Of a stretch of DNA of 64,000 nucleotides, positions 45,255-58,500 are shown piece after piece; position 1 is the stretch's first letter; the number at the start of each line of letters is the position of its first letter. This DNA is from Xenopus tropicalis (taxonomy: Eukaryota; Chordata; Amphibia; Anura; Pipidae). The notes beneath the pieces were generated by a model. That model ran no database searches, was not told where the DNA came from, and worked only from the letters and a program-made list of their open reading frames with translations. The stretch spans positions 67,170,222-67,234,221 of the forward strand of contig NC_030677.2 in assembly GCF_000004195.4 (NCBI RefSeq), written 5' to 3'. A program made the position numbers and the translations under genes.

Positions 45255-46543
45255 GCAGGAATCACTTTTAAGGGCATAATATTTGCTCGTGCACAATAGC
45301 AAATAGTCCAGCACATAGTTCTCTTATAGAAGTCGTCTTTGGATCAGCTGCTTCACAGTAAAAACAGAGCAGCAGGGGAAACATTACATAGAGCTGTTCC
45401 ATAGCTCCATCTATCCAAAAATGGTACATTTTAGTTTCATAGCAAAAGACAATTAGGGTCATATTAAGGGTACTAAAAAACATTTAAACATAAAATGGAT
45501 TTATGCAATTAGGATTACGTAGAACTAAATTTTTATTACCTTTGAGAAAAATAAAATCATTTAAAAAAATTAGTGATTTGCTTAAAATGATCTCCAAGGA
45601 ACATGGCCTTCCTGTAATTTTGAGCTTTTTGGGTATCGTGTTTTCAGAGAAGAGATCCTATACTATATATTATACATATATTATATATGTTTTTTCTTCA
45701 ATAACTTGTGGATGAAATTTGCCTTTAATTCTGTAGCTTACTTTACCAATCAGGCTGCACTTCCCACACTAACTGGTCTGTATTTCTTAAATAGAGCGCT
45801 CCCTGACACCTGGCAACGTCTCAGTCACAATAAAGTAAAAAATCTGGAGCTGCACACACCAATAGTGATGCAGGTGATTTATTCAGCCATTTACAATATT
45901 TACTTATTCAGGGGTCTTCACCTCCCTTTGTCGGGGATTTGCTACATGATTTCACGTAGCAGGGGCGCAAGGAGATGCAGGAACTAGGCCCAAACTCCAC
46001 TTTTCAACATATTGCCCTGTTTCAACAATAACGTTACAAATGTGCATTAATGTGTTTTAGAAAAAAATACTGCATTATTTTCATTCTGTAGCACTGATGT
46101 TTTTAAGGGAAATCGATTCACATATACCTGTATAACTATATAAGTAATGCCCTTTATAAACATAATGGTGAATAGAAGGGGGTTGAAACCAGTGCACCCA
46201 AAACACCTGTATTGAAGGTCAAAGAAACCTTTTCATTAAAAACTAAAATATATTGTTTGCATAATTTTATTTATAATGTGCCCTGCTAACTTTATAATGA
46301 TGCAATTCACCAATTCTGGTGTTAATGTGATAGAAAACACAATAATTCATGTATTTAGATAAAAATTGGCTGTATAATATACTTTTAATATACTTTGTAG
46401 ATCTACAAGGTTCCCTTTATGCCCCCCACCTTCCTCTGAACCTGGTGGTTGTGGTACATTTGTATGCCCCTTTTTTTGTAGTAAAAAATGTGTAATATTA
46501 TCTAAGAAAAAGGTTGCAAATGTGGCATCTTCAAAAAAAATCT
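45255..46543. other. 3' flank of kinase unit D, proximal part
   Basis: Nearly identical to 26412-27699. No gene recognised; the open frames are the same as those in unit C. Confidence 0.6.
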
Positions 46544-46965
46544 TTAAAGGGGAAGGAAAGGCAAAGTCACTTGGGGGTGCCAAAATGTTAAGCACCCCCA
46601 AGTGACTTTAACCGCTTACCTTGTACCCCGGGCTGGTGCCCCTGTTAGGAGAAAATAGCACCAGCCCGGGGCACCTGGAGCGCAGCGCTTCCTCCTTCCG
46701 CCTTCCACTTCCTAAACTGCCGGTGGCCGGGCATGCACAGTAGAGCGAAAAAGCCGACTTAAATGTTTAAGTTCGGCTTTTCACTCTACTGCGCATGCGC
46801 GCGCAGCGAAGCCGGAAGGAGGAAGCGCCGGCAGCTACCCCGGGCTGGTGCTGTTTTCTCCTGACAGCGGCACCAGCCCGGGGTAAAAGGTAGGCGGTTA
46901 AAGTCACTTGGGGGTGCCTAACATTTTGGCACCCCCAAGTGACTTTACCTTTCTTTTTCCTTTAA
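46544..46965. mobile_element. T2-type MITE (TTAA target), GC-rich nested hairpin, unit D
   Basis: Paralogous to 27700-28119, with TTAA at 46544-46547 and 46962-46965 and the same nested inverted repeats. Shared by units C and D at the same place, so it predates their separation. Confidence 0.85.
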
Positions 46966-47584
46966 CCTGAAAAAGTAGATAAACTATGATGCTACAGGTG
47001 GCTGTAGCTGAGGGGCATTTACCCTGTTCTGCAAAGGGTGGCTGATTTATTTAAGAGAAAGTGATCGGACCAGGTAACATGGATTCGTGTTTGAGTGATG
47101 AGCTTGATGTAAAAATTGATGTCATTTGAGTGGCAATTTGTATCCTAGTTTTAACATTTCTAAAAATGATAACATCGTTAATAAATCCCATTAAAATAAA
47201 CAGAGGAAGTTGGGGTCCCAGAATGGAACAGCTACATACAGCATTTAAAGCCTTGCTGCTTTGCTTTAATTTTTGTATATCATATGGCTATTAAAGAATT
47301 TCACACGGAAGCAGTTGCAGCTACAGTTTCCCCTATTTACTACTAATTTTATTAGTGGCCAATTTTTGTAACCACAGAGAGATGTATCTGCAGGTGGAAG
47401 TTATCTGCACCAATCTGCACAATTCCCCCGTCCCAAAGGTCACAGCATGTAATTATAAAGTCATCCCATGCTTGTTTGATAAATAGGCATATACAGTATA
47501 TGGTACCTATATGTTAGCAGCATGAAGGTTTATGATATATTGCATTTGGGTTGAAAAAAAGACAAAGACCATAAAGTACAGACC
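46966..47584. other. 3' flank of kinase unit D, distal part
   Basis: Same as 28120-28739. No gene recognised. Confidence 0.55.
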
Positions 47585-47852
47585 CACTATATAACTCCCC
47601 CAGTGCTCACGCCCTCCCCCACTATGAAGCCTAAAGGGGTGGCCTTATTCTCCCTCATTCATGTCCCCTGGCAAGCACCTTTTCTCCAGAGAAAACCCTG
47701 ACAGTCTTTTCTCATAGTTTGTTTCATCCCCTTTACCAGTTTAGTTGCACGTCTCTGTACTCTCTCCAGCTCATTAATATCCTTCTTAAGGACTGGAGCC
47801 CAAAACCGCACTGCATACTCAAGGTCAGGCCTCACCTCAGGACATCAGGCAA
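47585..47852 (-). mobile_element. CR1-clade LINE fragment (unit D)
   Basis: Third paralogous copy of the CR1 reverse-transcriptase tail ([13 protein letters not shown] on the minus strand). Confidence 0.8.
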
Positions 47853-48027
47853 GTCATACTTCTATTTTCCCAGCATTTGGCACAGAAATCCTACAATCGT
47901 TTTTTTCTAAAATGATAATGTATTGTAATGACACCAAAATTTCAAGACAATATTTAACATTTATTTCAAATCTGTCCAGATTTTTTGGAAGTTCTTTGAC
48001 ATAATGGCCCTGCCAGCTGTGTATCTG

Positions 48028-48174
48028 CTATTTGCTGCTGCTAAGGGCCTTCCAAATTGCCCACTTGCTTCTGCTCTGTGTCTTCTGATTCTTTCTCAGC
48101 TGGCTCCAAATGAAGAGTAAAAAATGGTCCTCATCTTCCTCTGCACTTTCCTCTGCAGGATTTACATATGCGTC
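48028..48174 (-). other. Candidate alternative terminal exon, kinase unit D
   Basis: Same 48-codon phase-0 frame as in unit C (DAYVNPAEESAEEDED start, TAG stop) after the same acceptor-like sequence. Confidence 0.3.
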
Positions 48175-51100
48175 CTGTAATAATGTATCAATAAAAAAAG
48201 AAGAAATGTCATTGCATTATACAAAACATATATTTTTTTAAGCTCAAGGTAATTTTATGGAAACTATAAAGTAATTGTACACTATAAAATACATATTCAT
48301 ATATAAGGCCATTTTTAAAGACTTTTTACAATTATGTTAGCAATATCAGCTACTACATATGTGCTACACTCTATAATCTACTTACATACTCTAAACTGGT
48401 GCTACACTATACTTTTTTTTAGAATTTTATGAGGTTTTCTAGCTAAACGGCAGTGGTTTAGTTCTACTGATATCAAGGCTAGCCCCTGCACTTACGGTAT
48501 GTCCCTCTTGTCTCACTTCCCTGCTGCTAATGGCAAACATATCTAACAGCCATACAGGGAACACTTACATTCTGACTGGAACTACTGCAAATGCTTATAG
48601 TTTAACCAGCAGGCTAGTGATGGCATTACAAACGGAAATTAAAAAGAGGACTTCTCCTGTATAACTAACAGAAGTTCAAGAAGAGTAAATCAGCCTGCTA
48701 GTAAACATGCAGGGCTAAAGTGGTGCTACAGCCTGTTCCTAATACAAACCTATGTGTAACGTGAAAAGTCTACCATATGTTAGGTTACAATGAAGTTGTA
48801 GCGCTGCTAGCAGTTTGAATTAAAAAGAAGCAAAATAAATCTTGTGTTGACTTTTTCCATAACCGATTTGGTTGGACATTTTGATTAAGACCATACTGTG
48901 CAACCACTTTGGAATTAATGGTAAGTCAGGGGGTCAGGTAAACAGATTATCCTGCAATCAGAATTGACAGAAGTGAGGGCAGACGTGTGTATGTCAGCTC
49001 ACATGCTATCCATTCATTTGGCCAGTGTACAATTTAAACAAGTATCACCTATCCCTTTACCATAACTGTTACATTAGTTTACCTTGGACAGCTCTGTCAC
49101 ATTTTGAATAAGATCCAAGGCCACTGTGCTCCACTGCGCAATCCCTCATGGGCAGCAACACCTATAAACATTATAGTAACTTTAATTTAAAGTACACACA
49201 CAATAATGTATAGATATATTTACAAATATAAAAAGTTATACTCACCAACTTCATCCATGTCATTGTGAGCTTCAGGAACATTCCAGCTGGCATCATCCCC
49301 TAAACCATCTAGAAGGTCCCCTTCATATTCCCAGAGTTATACTCACCGACAAACTTCTCCCATGTAAATGTGAGCTCCAGGAACATCCCAGCTGGCATCA
49401 TCCCCTAAAATATCTAAGAGTTTCCCTTCACACTCTTCCCTCCTCCCCAAGCCCCAGTCCCACTAACAGTGACAATCCTCATCGCCCTAGTTTCCCTAAC
49501 AACTTTCCACTCTTACCCAGTTTAGAACACTGGAGGGAAAATATAATGGAAAAAAATATATATTAAGAAAAATGTCAGTAGCTAGATACTTTAAGGTTGG
49601 ACAAATAAAAAAAACCCCAGGTATTAGGGTTTTTTTTATGACGTTACCATTTGCTATCACTTTCAGGATGGGGTGATGTAACCTGGTTTGATCAGGAAGT
49701 GGGTTGTAGGCAGCTGCATGTATTATCAGTTAGTGTGTCTATTTGTATCTAGCAAGCAAAAATGCTGGTTGCAGGTCCAGGTAGGTGAAATTAGACCCAC
49801 TATAGGTGAAAAAAGTTATCCAATGTGGGTTTGAAAGAAATATTACTTGATGTACTATAAATAAGATATTAGTAAAAACTACTATTTACTTTGTGGAGTT
49901 ATAGGAGTATGACAATTTACAGACAATTTATGTTATTGAGGTTGGCTGAATAGCACTGGCAAACTATTTATATATCGATTGGGACAGTAGGGCAAAGGGT
50001 AATGCAACCACATAAAGCAGGTAAGTAAAACAGGTGTTGATCATACCACAGAATCCACAGCATGATCGGGGGGCCATGACCTTGGCCCACCCATTCCCTA
50101 CCCTTTGCCCAATGGTATAAGGGGTAAAGGCTTGCATAGACGTTTCCCCAATTTCTAAGCATGAAAAGTTTCAAGTGCTTGACTCCCTTTTAGAAATAAG
50201 GGGTAATTTCACAATAAATGCTTGCCTAAAGGTTGTCTTACATGTGAGGAGTTTCAGGTCCTTGACTCCTTTTTCCTACCTCCCTGTATGATTTAGATGA
50301 TGTCTTAGAATTCTTATGCAAACCACTTAAAATTGCCCCTGATCCCATAGGCTTACCAAGGTCATGGTCCCCGTCACAAGTGGAGACAACTGAACAATAG
50401 TAAACCTTTTTCAAATAAAAAAAGTGGTACTGTTGGCGTTGGTAAGGTCAGTAATGGCAAAGCCAGACATGTCTGCTTGCTCCATCTGACTCTACGGCTA
50501 CCTGCCTGAACATACCTACCCCTACAAATTTTGATAAATAGTTAACCTGAAACTATAAATAAACCATTGCCTGATGACTTTTAGATCCATGGACAGTAAG
50601 TTATTTATATTTGTGCTGCTTGTGCTAAAATTTTAAAACTTTGTACAGGGTGTCTCAAACCCAATTCTGATCGAGTGGCCATGTCCTTGGCCCACCCATT
50701 CCCTACCCTATGCCCAGTGGTATAAGGGGTAATACAAAATAAAGGCTTGCATAGCGATTTCCATATTTACGTATTTTAATATTTAAGTGTGAATACCTTT
50801 GTGTCCTTACCTCCCCGTATGCTATATGCAGTGTCTTATGATTCTTATGCAAGCCACTTAAAAATTACCCCTTATCCCAAAGGCTTACCAAGGACATGGC
50901 CCCTCATCAGAAGTGGGGACAACTGCACAGAATGTTTAATCAGCAAAAATAGTGATTTTTAAATAAGGTGCTGTTTTTGGTGGTAAGGCCAATGATGGTA
51001 GAACCAGGTGGAGCAGGTAAAGTCTAATGAAAAAGGCAGTGATATCGCTAGATGGAACAGGTAGGATCAAGCAGGCAGTGATCCCGTCAGTAGGAACAAG

Positions 51101-51475
51101 TGGCAGCATGGTCTAGAGGGGCAGGCAGTGGTATGGACATGTGTGTAACCATGGGGCAAATATCCTTAGTGGTCCAGTCACTTTTGCAGATAGTAGTGGC
51201 AGAGATAAAGCCACTTTGTATGGTCATGTGATGTAGACTTTGATGGACACAGATAAAAAATGCATTTGAATGATTAAGTGCATCAGGTACCATGCCATGC
51301 TAAAGACGGGCTTGAGTAGGTGTTGGTAAATTTCTGGTGAGCAAGTGGACAACACAGAGGGTGGTAAGGGCAGACAAAATGGTTGAGAAGCTAGCCAGTG
51401 TGCTGAATGACTTAAAGGTGCCAGGTGAATGACCAGCTAGATGTCAGTAGCCAAGTCATGGCAGCACATACTTAC

Positions 51476-54400
51476 TCACTCCTGCCAGCTGGGATTCACA
51501 AATGTAAAGCATTCGAGAATGCAGTCATCTGAATCCACAGCGGTGTTGCCATTCAGGAATGGCAGGTCGGTACTTATAAAGTCACAGCAATCCTGAAAGA
51601 CAAAAAAAAATTGTCAGAACAGTTGTCAGAAGACCTCTAGTTACTAATTGATCACAACTCAGGGACACTATGGGGCTGATTTACTAACCCACGAATCCGA
51701 CCCGAATTGGAAAAGTTCCGACTTGAAAACGAACATTTTGCGACTTTTTCGTATGTTTTGCGATTTTTTCGGATTCTGTACGAATTTTTCGTTACCAATA
51801 CGATTTTTGCGTAAAAACGCGAGTTTTTCGTATCCATTACGAAAGTTGCGCATTTTTCGTAGCGTTAAAACTTACGCGAAAAGTTGCGCATTTTTCGCGT
51901 AAGTTTTAACGCTACGCAAAATGCGCAACTTTTTACGCAACTTTCGTAATGGATAGGAAAACTCGCGTTTTTACGCAAAAATCGTATTGGATCCGAAAAA
52001 TTCGTAAAGAATCCGAAAAAATCGCAAAACATACGAAAAAATCGCAAAGTACCGATCAATACGAAAAAAACGCAATCGGACTCCATTCGACCCGTTCGTG
52101 GGTAAGTAAATCAGCCCCTATAAGTAAGTGTTGCTGAGAATAACCCACACCAAGTAGCAACAGAAAATATTGAATGGGTTACTTAACATATGAATCGTAA
52201 ACAGTGTTTCTGTGGCTACAGGGGCAATTTTCCAAACTGGAAATTTTAAATGTACCAAGATTATAAAAATTGTTGTTGTAAGGCAGTGCTCATATTCCTT
52301 TGGTGACATATATGGTAACATATTTGGCTTGTTTAAGTAACTAACATTTATGGGCTTATTTATCAATTTTCAAGTTTACATATTGAATGCTCTTCAGTTG
52401 TAAACTCTTCTACTAATGAAGACTACTTGAGTTTTAAAACTCGTATAAAGCGCGAAAATTGTCATATCTCGGATTCAAAATATGGCTTGACAAGTCCCAT
52501 TGACTTCCATAGAAACTCACAAGCTTTTATATGGTGAAGTTTTACAACTGAGTTTTTGAGGATTTTTGTACTTAATATATACCATATATTGGAATTTTTT
52601 AACTATAATTTGAATTAATATTTTTTAAGAGCAAGAAAACTTCAATTGCGAAAAAAAATCAAACACAAGTATTAAGCCACCCCCTTACTGTTCAGCCTGG
52701 GAGAGTTGGGATCATTTGCCTTGGAGGTTTCAGTGTCTGAATTGGTACTTATGGTGAGTGAGTATAAGAATCCATTGACAAAATACTGGCTTAAATTACA
52801 AAATTCTATTTTCTTTAAGAATCATTAAGATATGTAAAAATTGTTATCATTGTTATTCATTTAAGTATAAGAGGCATGGGGCACAGGATGTTGTTTGTCA
52901 CCTGCAACAAACCAGCACCAGATTAGAAATCCCTATACCTTTAGCCCCCGGAATTCCTAAACCTGTGCAAGCTAGGGACATTGAGGACATGCCCAGCCAG
53001 GTATTGCCAAGTTCCCACACATTCTGTATACATGGATGAACAGATTGTGCTCAACTCTTTGTGCTCCAAAGAGCTGTGTCTCAGGAAGTAAAAGTTTCAA
53101 AACTTTATTATCTGCAAAATCCAAACCCCGCCACTCCCATGCAAGCCCAGCTGCCTCCTGTGAGTCACCCAAATCACACTTTTACATTTCTTGGGGCCCC
53201 TCTGCCACAGTACCCCATGTGACCCCCTGATATCAGCCTTGCTTTTTACACCTATATTATGATGCGCATTTAGATATATAAATGTACTTTAATAACAGCC
53301 CTACTGCTGTATACATTTGTGTAATAGTTTCTGAGCCTACTTGTCTGATACAAATATATAATACAGTATATACCAGTTCTGTAGCAAAAAAAAGAATGGA
53401 GTAGTACATTCCACAATTATTAACTTACAGCTTCAAATCTAATTGGTGGTGAAATCCTTTGCCTTTCAACGTCTTCCCAGTTAGTTTTCCTATAGAGTGA
53501 ATGTTCCCTTATATTTCCATTCACCCCAAGACGTTTGTGCGGCTGTTTCTTCAGAAGCTAAGAGAAAAAAGAATAGTTATTTACATGGCATTCAACTCAA
53601 CTGTGCTGTAATAAGGTGTGGTCAGGGCAGATCAGGTGCATGGGCCAAAATGTCCCAATTTTTTATTTTAAAATTTTGTCAGGTATGAGTAAGAAAGTAA
53701 CTGTAAAAATACCATCATATTGCTGCTTTTCTTACCCATTTAGATTAATATTCCCAGCATCACCCACAGTTACAAAAATAGAGAAAATTGGGAGAGTATT
53801 AAAGTATTGCTTTTGCTATTTTCAGTGTCATAAAGGTAAGGGATGTATTATCAAGAACCAAATTATCCAGAATATATGTTAATGACATTTAAATAACCCA
53901 TCATTTTTTCCCCCCAGATTTACTGTTTTGTTGTCATAATCCTTCAGTCAGTAACAGCAGAAAAAAATTCATAAAATGAGCATAATTGGTCAACTGCTAA
54001 AGCGAAAAGGGCACACAAATTATGGAGCAGGTACTAAGGAGTAGGGTTATCCTTCCCCACAGAAAACACAGATGCAGCTTCGAACATTTACTTTTATATG
54101 GTGGCATCAGTTACAGGGGTGACAAATTAACTGATCAATTAAAAAGTCTGTACAATACTAAATACACCCCAACAATAGGCACACACCACAGATAGGGATC
54201 TTTCAGGTTGTCACTGGCCATTAAGAGTGTGAAACACCATAAAACTTGGTCAGTGCAGACTTTTTGATAAAAAAGACTTTTTAACTTTCTATCATGATTT
54301 ATTTACTGTATATAGCACCAGCAAATTATGTCTACTGGAGTTCTGCCCAAGCTGATAATTGCAGTACCCCAATGGTGAGTGACCCCTGAGAGCCCAGCAC

Positions 54401-55503
54401 CCAGAAACGCCTTGCAGTTTGTGTAGCCAACAGATTAACTGCTCAAACCCACCTTCTGCAGGAGATCTTGCAATGTTGTGCTCATCCCCTCAGGAAACAC
54501 CGGCTTCTCAGTGAGGATGGAACTTCTCACATCCTGTTGGTGGTAGTGGTCATCAAATGGGGATCTTCCAGTGGCCATTTCACTGAGTATTATCCCTAAT
54601 GACCACCAGTCTACTGCCGCGTTGTATTTCTTGTTACCAAGAATCTGGAATATAAAGTAAAAATATCACCAAACTGCAACATAAATTTAAGTTTACAGAA
54701 TCTTTAGTCACTGTGTTCACATGAAATCTTTCTATAACATTACTGGATTAAGCTAATTCATTTCTCATATATGATCCAAAAAATACTATAGCTATATAAA
54801 GGAGGAAAAATAGAAATAAACTTTGAAAAATTAAAGTAATTACATTGTGACAGTTAGCAGCCTACACAAGGGCCTGTGCTTACTATCAGGGCAAATGAAC
54901 ACCAACATATTAGGGTTTAGTACGGACTGAGAAGGACCCAGGTACTAGAAAACAGATATAGGGCAATAATTGTATTAGATTCAGGCAGGACATGCAACAG
55001 AAGCACTGCTGGTACAGGCAATGAAATAAAATCCAAGGAAAATAAACAAGAGGGTTAAGCAGGGATCAAGTTAAGGTAAAGGCCAGGGCAGGCTGGGTTC
55101 AGGTTATATGGTCACGAAACTGGCCAAAGTCAAACACCAGTAGCAACAGCCCTCTCAAGATAACAGGGACCTATGCTGTACAATCAGGTGATCTATTCAG
55201 ATCTCTTTCTGCCATGAGGTAAGCAAAGGAACTTGCCTCAGTTACCACTTTACCAGGAGTGGCAAAAGCTGCCACCAGCTGCCACTTTATACATTTCCAT
55301 CTTTTTATCAGTATAGTGCAAATATGCAGTCTACACTGGCAAATGTGACAACTTCCTCACCCTGGTCATTGTGTTGAGGGAGAAAAAAATGTTTGACAGC
55401 AGATAAAGAATCCCTCCCCCATGCAGGCGATATAGCATTCTCACCTCTGTGCATCTGGAGGGCATAGAGACACAGCAACCATGCTATAGATGCCAGCAGA
55501 GAC

Positions 55504-55534
<31 letters not shown>

Positions 55535-58500
55535 TAACTCATTAATATTAGTAAGGTATCATGCTACTTTATTCTCTTACACGTTTTCAGAAAGGGCTCA
55601 TTTACTAATGCAAGATGTAGTGCAATGTGCAAAACCCCACAATTCAAAATAAATTCTATTTAGAAAGATACTCGCACCAATGTATGGTTCCTTATGGAAG
55701 TGTTACTTTCCAGGGCTCCCTTTGCACACAGCTTTCTTGCACCTAATAAATCTCATGCTACTATTATGAAGAAAAAACATACATGCAACTTGCAGGCGAT
55801 TTACCACAAGGGTTACAAATAAGTATCCACATTGGTAAAGTGTTTGCAACACTTGCTACTTTGTGGGAACCTGAAAATAAATTAATACATGTTGCTTATT
55901 TTTTTAATCCCACAAACAGGGAGGCTGAAGCTACTCCATGTTTTGTCCTTTTGAGTTAAATAATTAGACAGTGCACAGATAAATTGAAGTGCATTATGCG
56001 GGGGAATTATCTATGCACTAAAACTCTTATTACCCGTCATATTTTCATTTTCAATTTGTTCATACTCTTTCAGCAATCCCATGTTTGGCTTTAAATATAT
56101 TGAGCAGTTTCCTACCTCTGGGGCCATGTACCAGCATGTTCCAGTTTTCCCACGGATGGTCTTGTGGCCAAAAACTCCTTCTGCTGCGATGCCAAAATCA
56201 GCAATTTTTATGTGTCCGTCACTGGTAAGCAGGATGTTGTCTGGCTTAAGATCTCTGCAAGAGAGAGATAGTAAATCATTTTGTGGCTATAATTATATTA
56301 TAAACTGTAGCCCTTATATTATAGTGTTATATCCTCTTTAGTTCCCTCTACTCACTCCATGAGTGCTCAGGCACCATGTACTTATTTTATAACTGTTCAC
56401 CTACCTTACTGTCAAATCCACTCAGGTGCCACCAGTTATTCTTCCACGATATTTTAGGGTCCAGCCCTTTATTCCTGCCTCCTAAAACATCTTTCAAAAT
56501 CCTCATCCTACCTTTCTTCACTTCTTACCAATCAAGCCCCATTTCCTTGCTTAATACCAACTGATTCCCCTCTCCTAACCTAATTGCTCAGTACCCCCAC
56601 CTCACTCCATATACTCATTGTGCCTTTCTCTAAGATCAGCAATCTTCCACCTTCTTTATTCACCTTATAAAGTGTTACAGAAAATCATTTCCAAGCTCCA
56701 TACATTGAACTCCCTGGTACGACAGCTGCCCACTCCCAAGGACCCCACAACCACAGGAATATAAGGCCAAAACAATGTCCCAAATGTACTTTAAAGGATA
56801 GTCCAGCTCAGAGGAACCAGTGGGTTCATAAATACATGAATTTGTATTTCTGTCCTGTTCATGCCCCTTTGTCCACTGGTTGGAGGAGCATAATATCCAG
56901 ATGTTGTATCAATATTGTTCCAAGAGTAAAAACCAGGACATTTTGCTCTTAATACAGGAGAAAGGTCTCTGGGCTGAATGCTGTAGAGCAGTGGTTGTCA
57001 AACTTTTTCAGTTAAAGCCCCACTTGAATTTTCAACCATTGATCAAGGCCCCTTAGCTCAAGCGATTAATACAGACACAGGAAAATATTTGTGAATCAAC
57101 CATACATTAAGAATATTTTGGACAGGGTGGATTTCAGCCTAAAATGGCAACTTTACATATTTGTATCTTTACCTTAAATATGAACTGAACAATAGAAAAT
57201 ATGCAGAAAAAAAGAACCCCAGGTTTGTACTTACCGATGGATGATACCTAGAGAATGGAGATACTGAAGACCACAAATCAGTTCTGCAGAGTAAAAGCTG
57301 AGGAAAAAAAGAACAAGCACATATTAATAGCTGCGCTGAATTCTCAATATTATTTCCTTGCTCCAAGAATCAAACAATGTCTAGTGTCTCGTAAATGTTT
57401 TACAACCCAGTCTTTAACTGTAAGTGTCATAAAGACCATTGAATACTCATGCATGTACCACTTATATGACTTTTATTTTTCAGTTTTGTTACCACAGACA
57501 CAAGTTTGGATTTGGTACATCCCCGTGCTGTATTCCTATATCCACTTTTCTGATGCCTTTTGACTTTCCCATTGCTCTATACCTGTAATGTAAATTCTTT
57601 TCAATGCTGTCACAAGTACAGAGCTACTTACATGACATGTCTTTTTTTCAGATGGTGCTTGATGCCCAGCAGATTGCTGAGGCTGCCTCCGCCTGCATAC
57701 TCCATCACCAGAAAAGCATATTGCTGAGTGCAGAAACAGAAGGGAAGAGTGTTAAAACACATGAACAAAAAGTGCAAAGCTATCACATGTAATGTAGGCA
57801 TGTCCCTTAGCAGGACTAGATACAAAAGGAACAAATATGCAGGATATATGCTTAATCAGGCTTACTGTGAGCATAGTAATGTGTGATTATACAGTGAATG
57901 CAATAACAGGCTGTAGAGAAAATATGGGGCTTTGGATATAAAATTGCAGTTTTGTCCTTGTTGTGTTGTGTCTGTGTTGATTTAAAGCAGCAGTTTCAAA
58001 GGCTTCTCAGTGAACAAATCTATTGTAACCATTACCATGTACAGCAGCCAAAGGCACGTGAATTCCTAAGAGGTGAAAAGTGAATCAATATATAAAAGAT
58101 ATAAATGCAGGCTGTGCATTGGAAATATGGTGAAAGGCATGTAACCGAGCTTTGGGGATCGGCAACCGGTATGGCAGCATTGGAAGTAACTTACTTTGGT
58201 CTGGAAGGCTGCATGACCACGGCACAAGAATGGACTGCCGCAAGCAACCTTCAGGATTCTGGCCTCCTTCTCTATCATGTCCTTCTCCTCGTCCTTAGGT
58301 GTCTTCCTGATGACTTTTACAGCCACGCGATCTTTCTTCGTGGTTATGGAAGCCAAAAAAACCTAAAAAAAAATACAAAGTTAATTATTTAATTCATTTA
58401 TTAAAGGTTCTGTGCACATTAACATGCATGCAAGTTGCAAAATACTGGGCCTTGATTCGCACAGAGTAATGAAGTATACAAAGCATGGCAACATAAGAAT

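Noticed and set aside
51648..52137. Overlapping open frames on both strands rich in Arg/Lys/Phe
   Set aside because: All lie in the hairpin MITE of unit D; the two strands mirror each other.
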